Shown here piece by piece: positions 40,593 to 48,787 of a stretch of 64,000 bases of DNA (position 1 is its first letter; the number at the start of each line of letters is the position of its first letter). The notes under the pieces are model-generated. The model made no database searches and was not told the origin of the DNA. It was given only the letters and a program-made list of their open reading frames with translations. Source of the stretch: CAYUIG01 sp964444685 (lineage in GTDB: Bacteria; Gemmatimonadota; Gemmatimonadetes; Longimicrobiales; RSA9). The stretch is from the NCBI GenBank assembly GCA_964444685.1, contig CAYUIG010000017.1, positions 1 through 64,000 on the forward strand, in the 5' to 3' direction. A program made the position numbers and the translations under genes.

Positions 40593-41240
40593 TCACTCCG
40601 GCCAGCCGTAGCGGCCGACCAGCGGCACGAACGAGCAGCGCGTGATGTCTTCGACCTCGACACCTGCATCCGTCTTGCGCACGAGCTGAAGCATCTGCTC
40701 GCCGCGGTCGCCGACGGGAACCAGCATGCGGCCGCCGGCCGCGAGCTGCTCGAGCAGCGGTTCGGGGATCGCGGGTGCGGCCGCCGCAACGAGGATCGCG
40801 TCGTACGGCGCGTAGCGCGACCAGCCGACCGTGCCATCGCCGACGAGCAGCGCCACGTTGTCGATGCGCAGCAGGTCGAGCGTGGCGCGCGCGCGCGCGG
40901 ACAACTCGCGCACGCGGTCGATCGAGTACACGTTCGCCGCGATCCTTGCGAGCAGCGCGGTCTGGAAGCCGGTGCCGGTACCGATCTCGAGCACGCGGTC
41001 CGTCGGCTTCAACTGCAGCGTCTGCAGATACAGCGCCTGCAGCGACGGCTGCGATGCGGTCTGACCGAAGCCGATCGGCAGCGGCGCGTCCTCGTACGCG
41101 CGATGGTGCACCGCGTCGGGGAGGAAGAGATGGCGCGGCACGGTCTCGAACGCGCGCAGCACGGCAGGATCCGAGATGCCTTCGGCGCGCAGCTTCTCGA
41201 CGAGCTGGCGCTGCTGCTTCGCGAACGGGCCGGTGTTCAG
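40593..41240 (-). CDS. pcm: Protein-L-isoaspartate O-methyltransferase, probable CTG start
   Basis: Repairs isoaspartyl residues in damaged proteins by SAM-dependent methylation. The product shows RAFETVPRHLFLP, YEDAPLPIGFGQTASQPS (the PIG.GQT substrate motif) and SAM motif I VLEIGTGTGFQTALLA. No ATG, GTG or TTG lies near the expected N-terminus. A CTG at 41240 overlaps the surE stop as CTGA and gives 215 residues, the usual length. An ATG at 41366 would extend it 42 residues over surE and is less likely. The surE-pcm pair is a classic stress/repair pairing. Confidence 0.9.
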   Translation of the reverse strand: MNTGPFAKQQRQLVEKLRAEGISDPAVLRAFETVPRHLFLPDAVHHRAYEDAPLPIGFGQTASQPSLQALYLQTLQLKPTDRVLEIGTGTGFQTALLARIAANVYSIDRVRELSARARATLDLLRIDNVALLVGDGTVGWSRYAPYDAILVAAAAPAIPEPLLEQLAAGGRMLVPVGDRGEQMLQLVRKTDAGVEVEDITRCSFVPLVGRYGWPE

Positions 41241-41986
41241 ACCTTCAGGTCCCAACCGTGGATTGCCTCGAGCAGGCGGTAGTTCGTCAGGTCGAGGTGG
41301 AGCGGCGTCACGGAAATGTAGCGCTCGTGCACCGCCTGGAAGTCGGACTGCTCGCTTCCCCACCACCGGCTCTTGCCGCCGCCGATCCAGAAGTACTCGC
41401 GCCCGTTCGGGTCCGCGGCGCGCGTCAGCGATCCCACGTACTCGCGTCGCCCGAGCGTCGTGATGCGCACGCCCGCAACGTCGCCGGGTGGCACGGCCGG
41501 CAGGTTGACATTGATCAGCGTCTCGGACGGGAAGTCGTCGCGCACGATGAGCTGACGCAGCAGGGCGCGCAGCGGGTCGCGCCAGCCCTCGAGGTCGTCC
41601 GGTTCGCGCCCCGAGTAGGACAGGGCGATGGACGGAATGCCGAGGATGGTCGCCTCCATTGCGGCGGCGACGGTGCCGGAGTACAGCACGTCATCGCCGA
41701 GGTTGGCACCGTGGTTCACACCCGAAAGCACGAAGTCCGGCCGCTCCCCCAGCAGCTCGCCGACGGCCACGACGACGCAGTCGGTGGGCGTGCCATCCAC
41801 GACGTGCAGGCGTTCCTCGGGCTTCCGCACGCGCAGCGGATAATGGAGCGTCAGCGAATGGCTCGTGGCGCTCTGCTCGCGGTCCGGCGCCACGACCGTG
41901 ACCTCACCAAGGTCGGCGGCGGCATCGGCGAGCACCCGCAGCCCGCGGGCGAGATAACCATCATCGTTGGTGACGAGAATGCGCAT
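41237..41986 (-). CDS. surE: 5'/3'-nucleotidase SurE
   Basis: Metal-dependent nucleotidase/exopolyphosphatase of stationary-phase survival. The 249-residue protein has the N-terminal active-site motif MRILVTNDDGYLARGL (Asp8-Asp9), VVAPDREQSATSHSLTL (Ser-rich metal loop), the GTPTDCV motif and the SGVNHGANLGDDVLYSGTVAAAMEA signature. Length is typical. It directly abuts the MerR gene upstream (no gap) and overlaps pcm downstream. Confidence 0.96.
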   Translation of the reverse strand: MRILVTNDDGYLARGLRVLADAAADLGEVTVVAPDREQSATSHSLTLHYPLRVRKPEERLHVVDGTPTDCVVVAVGELLGERPDFVLSGVNHGANLGDDVLYSGTVAAAMEATILGIPSIALSYSGREPDDLEGWRDPLRALLRQLIVRDDFPSETLINVNLPAVPPGDVAGVRITTLGRREYVGSLTRAADPNGREYFWIGGGKSRWWGSEQSDFQAVHERYISVTPLHLDLTNYRLLEAIHGWDLKV

Positions 41987-42475
41987 TCAGTCCTGCGATT
42001 CCGGTTGCAGCAGCTCCAGCAGCCCCGTCAGCTCCGCGCGCAGCATTGCCACCGAATCCGCGTCCAGTGCACGCCGCGCCACTTCCGGGAGCACACCCTC
42101 GCGCCGGATCTGATCGAGCCGCGCGCGTGCACCCTCGACTGTGTACTTCTCGCCGTAGAGCAGGTGCTTGACGAGGAGGATCAGCTGGATCTCCTTGCGC
42201 TGGTACACGCGGTTGCCCGAGCGGTTCTTCGACGGGCTCAGCAGCTGGAACTGCGTTTCCCAGTAGCGCAGGACGTGCGGCTTCAGCCCCGTCAGCTCGC
42301 ACACTTCGCTGATCGAGTAGTACTCCTTCGGGGCGATCGGCCGGTCCCTCACCACGCGTGCCATCGCCGTGTCGCTTCGGACCACCGCTTCGAGTACCTC
42401 ATCGATGCCTCGCTCCTTCTCGTTGTCCGTGAGTCCTTCATCCTCCCACGGAAAGAGCTCGTCCTGCTTCATCAT
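41987..42475 (-). CDS. MerR family transcriptional regulator
   Basis: A 162-residue regulator: acidic N-terminal extension (about 1-48), a MerR winged-helix domain (YYSISEVCELTGLKPHVLRYWETQFQLLSPSKNRSGNRVYQRKEIQLILLVKHLLYGEKYTVEGARARL, about 52-120) and a short helical C-terminus without Cys pairs, so it is not a metal-sensing MerR. It resembles the short HspR/YthA-like MerR proteins seen beside gpsA/surE in many genomes. ATG 42475 overlaps the gpsA stop (ATGA); the longer open frame is a shadow of gpsA. Confidence 0.9.
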   Translation of the reverse strand: MMKQDELFPWEDEGLTDNEKERGIDEVLEAVVRSDTAMARVVRDRPIAPKEYYSISEVCELTGLKPHVLRYWETQFQLLSPSKNRSGNRVYQRKEIQLILLVKHLLYGEKYTVEGARARLDQIRREGVLPEVARRALDADSVAMLRAELTGLLELLQPESQD

Positions 42476-43482
42476 CGCCACAGTTCCGGCTTCGGCTCCC
42501 TCAGCATCAGGTTCTCCAGCGCTTCGCGTGCTGTGCGCCCCTCGAACAGCACCGCGTACACCTCTTCGACGATCGGCATCTCGATCTTCTCGCGGTGCGC
42601 CAGTTCGCGCGCGGCGCGCGCGGTTTCCACGCCTTCGGCCACCATTGTCATCTCCGCGAGCACATCCTTCAGCGCGCGACCGCGTCCCAGCTCGACGCCG
42701 ACGTGCCGGTTGCGCGACAGGTCGCCCGTGCACGTCAGGATCAAATCGCCCATGCCGGCCAGACCCGACAGCGTGAGCGGATTCGCGCCTAGCGCGACGC
42801 CCAGCCGCGCAATCTCGGCGAGGCCGCGGGTCATGAGTGCAGCCGTCGCATTGTGGCCGAGACCGAGGCCCACCGCCATGCCGGCCGCGAGCGCGATCAC
42901 GTTCTTGAGCGCGCCGCCCAGCTCGACACCCGCCACATCCGCGGAGGTGTAGACCCGGAAGTACGGGGTCTGGAAGACCTCCTGTGCATGGCGGGCGGCC
43001 TGCGCGTCATGGCTGGCCACTGTGACCGCGGTTGCCAGTCCGCGTGCCACCTCCACGGCGAAGCTCGGCCCCGAGAGATACGATGCGCTCAACGCAATCG
43101 TGCGGCTCAGCTCGGCGCCGATCACGTCCGCCATCGTGGCGAGCGTGCCGGTCTCGATCCCCTTGCTCGCACTGACCAGCCGCACATCCTCGGACATGTG
43201 GGGCCGCGCGGTCTTCAGCACGCGGCGCACGTGCTGCGCAGGGCTCACCGACACCACCATGCCCGCATCCGCGAGTGCTTCGGCCATGTCGGTCGTCGCG
43301 CGCAGTGATTCCGGCAGCGCGATGCCCGGCAGGTAGCGCGTGTTCTCGTGGCGGTTGTCGATGGCATCCGCGACGTCGGCCTCGTACGACCAGAGTCGCA
43401 CGTCGTGGCCCTTCCCCGCCAGCAGTGCAGCGAGCGCGGTGCCCCAGCTCCCCGCGCCCAGCACACCGATGCGCTCGGTCAC
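42472..43482 (-). CDS. gpsA: NAD(P)-dependent glycerol-3-phosphate dehydrogenase
   Basis: Reduces dihydroxyacetone phosphate to sn-glycerol 3-phosphate, the backbone for phospholipids; PlsY next door uses the product. The 336-residue protein has the Rossmann loop IGVLGAGSWGTALA, VSASKGIETGT, LSGPSFAVEVARGLATAVTVAS, the catalytic-Lys region GVELGGALKNVIALAAGMAVGLGLGHNATAALMTRGLAE and GLAGMGDLILTCTG. GTG 43482 overlaps the plsY stop (GTGA). Confidence 0.97.
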   Translation of the reverse strand: MTERIGVLGAGSWGTALAALLAGKGHDVRLWSYEADVADAIDNRHENTRYLPGIALPESLRATTDMAEALADAGMVVSVSPAQHVRRVLKTARPHMSEDVRLVSASKGIETGTLATMADVIGAELSRTIALSASYLSGPSFAVEVARGLATAVTVASHDAQAARHAQEVFQTPYFRVYTSADVAGVELGGALKNVIALAAGMAVGLGLGHNATAALMTRGLAEIARLGVALGANPLTLSGLAGMGDLILTCTGDLSRNRHVGVELGRGRALKDVLAEMTMVAEGVETARAARELAHREKIEMPIVEEVYAVLFEGRTAREALENLMLREPKPELWR

Positions 43483-44075
43483 GCGGGCCTCGCGCGCCGG
43501 AAGCGATGCTCCTCGCCGCGTACGAGCCGGCGCAGGTTCGAGCGGTGCGCGAACACGACGAACGCGGCCAGCCCGATCGAGAGCCAGAGCACCGGACCCG
43601 GGCCGAGCGTCCACCACACCATCGGTGGAATCGTGAGCGCGGCGACGATGGAGGCGACGGAGACGTAACCCGTCCCGAACGCGAGCAGCAGCCAGACGAC
43701 GAATCCGGTGCCGAGCGCCGCAGGCGCGAGCGCGAGGAATGCGCCCGCGGATGTCGCGACGCCCTTCCCGCCGCGGAAGCGGACGTACACGGGAAACACG
43801 TGGCCGAGGATGGCCGCGGCGCCGTACGCGAGCGCCCACTCCCACTGCGGCGATCCATCCCAGAGCGGGAACGCAAAGGTCGGGAACCAGCCCTTCGCGA
43901 TGTCGACGATGAAAATGGGGATTGCGGCACGCCAGCCAAGCACGCGGTAGGCGTTCGTCGCGCCCAGGTTGCCGCTGCCGTGCTGGCGCAGGTCGATTCC
44001 ACGCATCCGTCCGACGACGTAGCTGGTCGGGAATGCCCCTGTGAGGTACGCGGCAGCGAGCAGCAGCCAGGTCAC
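43479..44075 (-). CDS. plsY: Acyl-phosphate:glycerol-3-phosphate acyltransferase
   Basis: Integral membrane acyltransferase that starts phospholipid synthesis from acyl phosphate. The 198-residue protein has about five hydrophobic segments and the PlsY signatures TGAFPTSYVVGRMRGIDLRQHGSGNLGATNAYRVLG and GHVFPVYVRFRGGKGVATSAGAFLAL. GTG 44075 overlaps the der stop (GTGA), and its own stop overlaps gpsA. The der-plsY-gpsA order is common in bacteria. Confidence 0.97.
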   Translation of the reverse strand: MTWLLLAAAYLTGAFPTSYVVGRMRGIDLRQHGSGNLGATNAYRVLGWRAAIPIFIVDIAKGWFPTFAFPLWDGSPQWEWALAYGAAAILGHVFPVYVRFRGGKGVATSAGAFLALAPAALGTGFVVWLLLAFGTGYVSVASIVAALTIPPMVWWTLGPGPVLWLSIGLAAFVVFAHRSNLRRLVRGEEHRFRRARPA

Positions 44076-45409
44076 CGCGCCGACTCCTTCTCCTTGCGGC
44101 CGCGCACGCGGATGCGCAGCGGCGAGCCCTGGAATCCCCACGCCGCGCGGAATCCGTTGCGCAGGTAGCGGAGGTAGGGCTCCGACAGGCCCTCGGGATG
44201 ATTCGTGAAGAGGACGAACGTCGGCGGTGAGGTTTCGGCCTGCGTGGCGTAGAGCAGCTTGACGGGCATGCCCCGATGATGCGGCGGGCGCGAGCGCTGC
44301 GCCAGTTCGCGCACGACCTCGTTCACTTCACGCGTTGCGATCCGCCGCGAACGCTGGTCCGCCACCTCGAGGATCAGGTCGAGCACGCGCCGCACACGCT
44401 GCCCCGTCAATGCCGACGTGAACACCACCGGCACCCAGCGCAGCGAAGGGGCGCGCGCATGCAGCTGCTCCTCGAAGCGCGGCGCGGTCATCGTGTCCTT
44501 CGCGACCAGGTCCCACTTGTTTGCGACGATGATCAGCGCGCACCCGGCACGCCACGCCTTCTCCGCGATCTTCAGGTCCTGCGCGTGGATCGGCTCGGTG
44601 GCATCGATCAGCAGCATGCATACGTCCGCACGCTCGATCGCGCGCTCCGTACGCAGTGCGCTGTAATACTCGAGTCCCGGCTCGATGCGCGCCTGCCTGC
44701 GCAGCCCTGCCGTGTCGACGAACACGAGGTCGCGGCCGTGATAGCGGAGCGGCGTGTCGACCGAATCACGGGTCGTCCCCGCTTCCTCGCTCACGACCAG
44801 CCGCTCCTCGCCCAGCAGCTTGTTGATGAAGCTCGACTTCCCGACGTTCGGCTTGCCGACGACCGCCACGTGCAGCACGTCACCCGCCGGTTCTTCCTCG
44901 ACTTCCGGCAGATGCGCGACGATGGCGTCGAGCAGGTCGCCCGAGCCCTTCCCGGAGATGGAGCTGACGGGGTGCGGTTCGCCCAGTCCGAGCGACCAGA
45001 ACTCGTGGTGCGCGGTGTCGTCCGGCAGGCGGTCCATCTTGTTGACGGCGAGTACGACCGGTCGGCCGGCGCGGCGCAGTACGTCGGCCACGCGTTCGTC
45101 GAGCGGATGCGGCCCCGCGCGGCCGTCCACGACGAACACGAGGACATCGGCTTCCTCGATGGCTGCCAGCACCTGACGCCGCACGGCCTGCGTGAGCGGC
45201 CGGCCTTCATCCTCGAGCTCGAGGCCACCCGTGTCGACCAGCCAGAAGCGACGCCCGGCCCACTCGGCGCGCGCGAAGTTCCTGTCGCGCGTTACGCCGG
45301 CGACATCCTCGACGATCGCACGACGCTGACCGAGCACGCGATTGAAGAAGGTGGATTTCCCGACGTTCGGCCGACCGACCACGGCGACGACCGGCAGCTC
45401 TCCGGTCAC
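44072..45409 (-). CDS. der: Ribosome-associated GTPase Der (EngA)
   Basis: Essential double-GTPase for 50S subunit maturation. The 445-residue protein has two G domains, each with its P-loop (GRPNVGKSTFFN at about 12-23; GKPNVGKSSFIN at about 185-196), a DTGG/DTAG switch II motif, NKMD/NKWD and SAL/SIS G5 loops. It ends in the KH-like domain (LRYLRNGFRAAWGFQGSPLRIRVRGRKEKE). GTG start 45409 overlaps the stop of the radical-SAM gene (GTGA). Confidence 0.97.
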   Translation of the reverse strand: MTGELPVVAVVGRPNVGKSTFFNRVLGQRRAIVEDVAGVTRDRNFARAEWAGRRFWLVDTGGLELEDEGRPLTQAVRRQVLAAIEEADVLVFVVDGRAGPHPLDERVADVLRRAGRPVVLAVNKMDRLPDDTAHHEFWSLGLGEPHPVSSISGKGSGDLLDAIVAHLPEVEEEPAGDVLHVAVVGKPNVGKSSFINKLLGEERLVVSEEAGTTRDSVDTPLRYHGRDLVFVDTAGLRRQARIEPGLEYYSALRTERAIERADVCMLLIDATEPIHAQDLKIAEKAWRAGCALIIVANKWDLVAKDTMTAPRFEEQLHARAPSLRWVPVVFTSALTGQRVRRVLDLILEVADQRSRRIATREVNEVVRELAQRSRPPHHRGMPVKLLYATQAETSPPTFVLFTNHPEGLSEPYLRYLRNGFRAAWGFQGSPLRIRVRGRKEKESAR

Positions 45410-46683
45410 GGCAGCGCCAGGGCTCCGGCGAGGTCGTGCCCCGCCACCACGCGTGCAGGTGCCGCCGCGGCGAGCACGTCTTCGAGCGGCATATCGTCGA
45501 TGAAGCGATCGTCGTTGTTCAGCGCTTCGGCCGGAAGCAGCACGCGGTCGAATGCACCGCGCCTGGCTGCCAGGGCCGATGCGATGGCGCGGCCGGGCAG
45601 CAGTCCCGCGGTGGTCACCGTCGGACCGAAGTACACGTTCTCCACCCTGATCACTTCGATGTGTGCACCCGTCCGCTCGACTGCGCGCGCAGCGAGCGAT
45701 GCGAGCACGGGTGCCATGCGCGTTCCGGTGATGATGCCGATGCGCTCACCCTTCTCGATCGGCAATGAGGGCAGTGCTGCATCGAACGAGTCGATCAGCG
45801 TGCGTACCGCGCCGACACCGTTCTCGGTGAGCGGCCAGTCATCGTAGTAGTCGGCGGAGGGCAGCTCACGACCGGCAATGAAGAACATCTCGTCGCCGAC
45901 GTACGCCCAGCCGACACCGCGCTCCGCGAGCGAGCGCGTTCGGGCCGCGTCCACCTGCTCGCATGCGCGGACGGCCTCCGCCGGCGTGAGCAGCCGGACG
46001 GGCCGATTCAGGTTGTACTTCGTGAGGCCGACCGGCACCACCGAAACGGAGAGCACGCGCGGGCCGAGCGACCAGAGATCGGCGAGGGTGCGATCGAGGT
46101 GATCGCCGTCGTTCCACTCCGGGCAGAGCACGATCTGCGTGTGCACGTCCAGCCCCGCGCCGGTGAGGCGCGTGAGCTGCTCGACGATGTCGCCGCCGCG
46201 CGGCACGCCGAGCAGGCGCATGCGCACGTCGGGCTCGGTGGCGTGCACGCTGACGTACAGCGGCGACAGCCGCTGGTCGATCAGCCGCTGGAATCCGCGC
46301 GGACCGAGATTCGTGAGGGTGACGTAGCTGCCGTACGTGAAGGAGAGGCGGAAGTCATCGTCGCGCAGCCAGAGCGAACGCCGCGCCTCCTGCGGATTGC
46401 CGTCGATGAAGCAGAACACGCACTTGTTGGCGCATTCGCGGATGGCATCCGGCGCCGTGACGACACCCAGCGGCTCGCCGGCTTCCTTCTCGATCTCGTA
46501 GATCGTGGTCGCGCCGCCGCAGCCGGATGCCACTTCCAGCTCGAGGCGCTCGTCCACCTCGAGGAAGCGGAGGTCGACGACGTCGCGGACGGGGGCGCCG
46601 TTGATGCGTACGATGCGGCTGCCGATCTCGAGCTGGAGCTCGTCGGCTACCGTGCCGCCCTGGATTTCGGCGATCCGCACCAT
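45406..46683 (-). CDS. DUF512 radical-SAM-like protein with N-terminal PDZ-like domain
   Basis: A 425-residue protein of the DUF512 family. N-terminal PDZ-like region (about 1-70; VADELQLEIGSRIVRINGAPVRDVVDLRFLEVDERLELEV), a radical-SAM-type Cys cluster RECANKCVFCFIDGNP (Cys-x3-Cys-x2-Cys, about 88-97), then the DUF512 core (LYVSVHATEPDVRMRLLG, QIVLCPEWNDGDHLDRTLADL, VPVGLTKYNLN). Family members are often encoded next to der; the substrate is unknown. ATG 46683 is used. The pair der/DUF512 overlaps by GTGA. Confidence 0.92.
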   Translation of the reverse strand: MVRIAEIQGGTVADELQLEIGSRIVRINGAPVRDVVDLRFLEVDERLELEVASGCGGATTIYEIEKEAGEPLGVVTAPDAIRECANKCVFCFIDGNPQEARRSLWLRDDDFRLSFTYGSYVTLTNLGPRGFQRLIDQRLSPLYVSVHATEPDVRMRLLGVPRGGDIVEQLTRLTGAGLDVHTQIVLCPEWNDGDHLDRTLADLWSLGPRVLSVSVVPVGLTKYNLNRPVRLLTPAEAVRACEQVDAARTRSLAERGVGWAYVGDEMFFIAGRELPSADYYDDWPLTENGVGAVRTLIDSFDAALPSLPIEKGERIGIITGTRMAPVLASLAARAVERTGAHIEVIRVENVYFGPTVTTAGLLPGRAIASALAARRGAFDRVLLPAEALNNDDRFIDDMPLEDVLAAAAPARVVAGHDLAGALALP

Positions 46684-46699
46684 GGTCCCCCGTACGATA

Positions 46700-46728
46700 C
46701 GGGGCAGCCCGTTTCGAGAGCTGCCCCG
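46700..46728 (-). terminator. Hairpin between zinc-ribbon gene and DUF512 gene
   Basis: Perfect 9-bp stem CGGGGCAGC/GCTGCCCCG (46700-46708, 46720-46728) with an 11-nt loop, in the 66-nt space downstream of the zinc-ribbon gene. There is no T-tract, so termination would be weak or factor-assisted; it may instead be an RNA structure in the DUF512 leader. Confidence 0.4.
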
Positions 46729-46749
46729 ATCTTCGCGCAACTGTGAAAG

Positions 46750-47313
46750 TTAGCGCATTCCGCCGCCTTGTTCAACGGCGCCCGGGAGGGCGTGGCCGCA
46801 GGCCTCGCATGCCTTCTGACCCGGCTCGTAGGGCTCCCCGCAGTTGGGACAAGCGAACGAGACCTCGCCGGCGGCGTCCATGTGGCTCGCGATCACACGC
46901 TCCGCCTCTGCGTACTCCCAGGCCGGCACGAGGACGCGGACCTGGCTGAACTCGCCCAGGTCGACCGCGATCGCGCTGTCCTTCTGGGAGAGGACCTGGG
47001 CCTGCAGCCCTTCCGCCTGGAGGTTCTCCGCGATGAGCTGGGCCTCGATGTCGTCGGACGTGCTGTAGACCTGGGCCCAGCCGGAGATCACGCTGACCTC
47101 GGCGTGCGCGGGACAGAGATAGGCACCCGCGCCGCCGGAGTTGCACTCGTCGCATACGGGCGTGCCGCAGATGGCGCACTGCCCTTCGGCCTTGCGGTCC
47201 GGATGGCGCTCGCATTGTGCGGGCTCACGCAGCCGCCCACACGCGGGACACGCGGCTTCGCCGGCATCGACTTCGTTGTCGCAGTGCGGACAGCGCCAGA
47301 CCTCGTTCGCCAT
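46750..47313 (-). CDS. Zinc-ribbon / B-box-like protein with DUF2007-type domain
   Basis: A 187-residue protein with three metal-binding parts: an N-terminal ribbon (CPHCDNEVDAGEAACPACG), a B-box-like segment (CERHPDRKAEGQCAICGTPVCDECNSGGAGAYLCPAH, about 32-70) and a C-terminal ribbon (CPNCGEPYEPGQKACEACG). The middle (WAQVYSTSDDIEAQLIAENLQAEGLQAQVLSQKDSAIAVDLGEFSQVRVLVPAWEYAEAERVI, about 80-145) has the DUF2007 pattern of signal-transducing-type proteins. Function unknown. ATG 47313 has an AGGAG site. It is transcribed separately from the TPR gene upstream, whose terminator lies between. Confidence 0.85.
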   Translation of the reverse strand: MANEVWRCPHCDNEVDAGEAACPACGRLREPAQCERHPDRKAEGQCAICGTPVCDECNSGGAGAYLCPAHAEVSVISGWAQVYSTSDDIEAQLIAENLQAEGLQAQVLSQKDSAIAVDLGEFSQVRVLVPAWEYAEAERVIASHMDAAGEVSFACPNCGEPYEPGQKACEACGHALPGAVEQGGGMR

Positions 47314-47325
47314 GACTCCTCCCAA

Positions 47326-47360
47326 AACACGAAGGGCCGCCCCACTGCGGGACGGCCCTT
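47326..47360 (-). terminator. Intrinsic terminator of the TPR-gene operon
   Basis: On the - strand the stem AAGGGCCGTCCC/GGGGCGGCCCTT (arms 47349-47360 and 47332-47343, 5-nt loop; one G-T pair) is followed by a short TTTT-containing stretch (47328-47321). It lies 20 nt after the stop of the TPR gene and just before the zinc-ribbon start, insulating the two. Confidence 0.7.
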
Positions 47361-47380
47361 CCGCCGTCAGGAAATGTGCA

Positions 47381-48787
47381 TCAGCCGATCGGCTGATACT
47401 TCCAACCCGCCACCGTGGCGTTGGTCGGAATGTCGATCGTGAATTCGACGGGTTGCTCGGCCGCGCCGGCGGTCACCTGCGCTTCGCCGGAAGCGACGGT
47501 CGCGCCCGACGGATCGAGGAGATCGAAACGGACGCGCACGGCCGTGCCGGGCGCCAGCGTGCGGTTCAAGACTGCGCCGCTCAACCGCACGCCGGTCTCG
47601 GTCGGCTCCATCGAGACGTCGGCCACCTCGAACGTGAGCGCCTCCGCCGCTTCGAGCGCGCGCGTCACGTTCGTGCGCCGCGTCGACCCCTCGCCTTCGA
47701 GGTCGGCGAGGCTGCGCTCGGCCTGCGCGAGCATCATCCACGCGTTGCGGTTGTTCGGCGCCGCCTGCGTGAGTGCGCCGCCCACCTGCGAGAGCTCCTC
47801 GTACAGCGCCTTCAGCTGCGCGGGATCCTTCGATCCCTCTTCGATCGCGGCCGCGGCGGCGTACAGCGCCTGGCCGAGGTTGTAGCGCGTCTCGTTCGAG
47901 TGCGGATTGCGCTCGAGCGCCCGCCTGAATGCGGCCGCGGCGCGGTCGTACTGCTCGGCGCGGTAGAGCCCGACGCCGATGTTGAACAGGGTGGCCTCGT
48001 CGGCCGACGGATCGTCGAGCAGCGTGCCGTAGATCTCCGCCGCGCCGGCCGTATCACCGGAGCGGGAGAGTGCGAGCGCGAGCTCTGCCTTCGCGGCCGT
48101 GTTGTTGGGGTCCTTCGCGAGCAGGTCGCGGTAGAACGCGGCGGCCTCGGCGTGCTTCTGCTGCGCGCCCAGCAGCGAGCCGATGCGGCTGGTGGCATCC
48201 TGCGCGAGCGTCTGCCACTCGGCGAGCAGCTGCGGATCGGTGTCCTCGGGAGCCGCTGCGATGACCTCGAGCGCTGACTTGTACGCGGATTCCGCCTTCG
48301 CGTAGTCGCGCTGGTTCGTGTAGAGCGAGCCGAGCGTCATGAGCGCTTCGGGACGGCCGCGGTAGATCATGTCCGCGGTCTCGAAGCGCTGCGTCGCCTC
48401 GTCGAGCGCGCCCGCGTTGAGCGACGCGACGCCCGCGTTGTACATGCTCGCCCAGAGTGCCTCGCGGTGCGGCGAGATCTCCTCTTCGTACTCGGGCCAG
48501 AGTTCCTGGGCCTTGTCGAACGCCGAGTCGGCGCCCGGTACGTCCTCGAGCATTGCGTAGGCCTGGCCCATGAGCAGCCAGACGCGTGGATTGCTCTTGT
48601 CGCCCTCGGAGAGCACCTCGATCGCCTTGCGGAGCGTGCCTTCGCGGTCGCCGCTCGACGAGCGCGCGTCGCGCAGGTAGAGCTCCGCACTACGCGTGTG
48701 CATCGTGTTCGATGGCTTCGTCTGCGCCCGCACCGAGGCTGGCAGCACCAGCAGCACGGCCAGCGCGAATAGGCCGATACGATTCAT
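47381..48787 (-). CDS. Periplasmic TPR protein with C-terminal beta domain
   Basis: A 468-residue protein with a signal peptide (MNRIGLFALAVLLVLPASVRAQ) and at least five tetratricopeptide repeats (about 35-330; WLLMGQAYAMLEDVPGADSAFDKAQELWP, AEALMTLGSLYTNQRDYAKAESAYKSAL-like, AEAAAFYRDLLAKDPNN, ATLFNIGVGLYRAEQYDRAAAAFRRALERNPHSNETRYNLGQAL). A C-terminal beta-sandwich-like domain follows (about 385-468; VRFDLLDPSGATVASGEAQVTAG), similar to FxLYD-type domains. No enzyme motif; probably a protein-interaction scaffold. Its ATG overlaps the larC stop (ATGA), tying it to the larC-uvrC transcript. Confidence 0.82.
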   Translation of the reverse strand: MNRIGLFALAVLLVLPASVRAQTKPSNTMHTRSAELYLRDARSSSGDREGTLRKAIEVLSEGDKSNPRVWLLMGQAYAMLEDVPGADSAFDKAQELWPEYEEEISPHREALWASMYNAGVASLNAGALDEATQRFETADMIYRGRPEALMTLGSLYTNQRDYAKAESAYKSALEVIAAAPEDTDPQLLAEWQTLAQDATSRIGSLLGAQQKHAEAAAFYRDLLAKDPNNTAAKAELALALSRSGDTAGAAEIYGTLLDDPSADEATLFNIGVGLYRAEQYDRAAAAFRRALERNPHSNETRYNLGQALYAAAAAIEEGSKDPAQLKALYEELSQVGGALTQAAPNNRNAWMMLAQAERSLADLEGEGSTRRTNVTRALEAAEALTFEVADVSMEPTETGVRLSGAVLNRTLAPGTAVRVRFDLLDPSGATVASGEAQVTAGAAEQPVEFTIDIPTNATVAGWKYQPIG

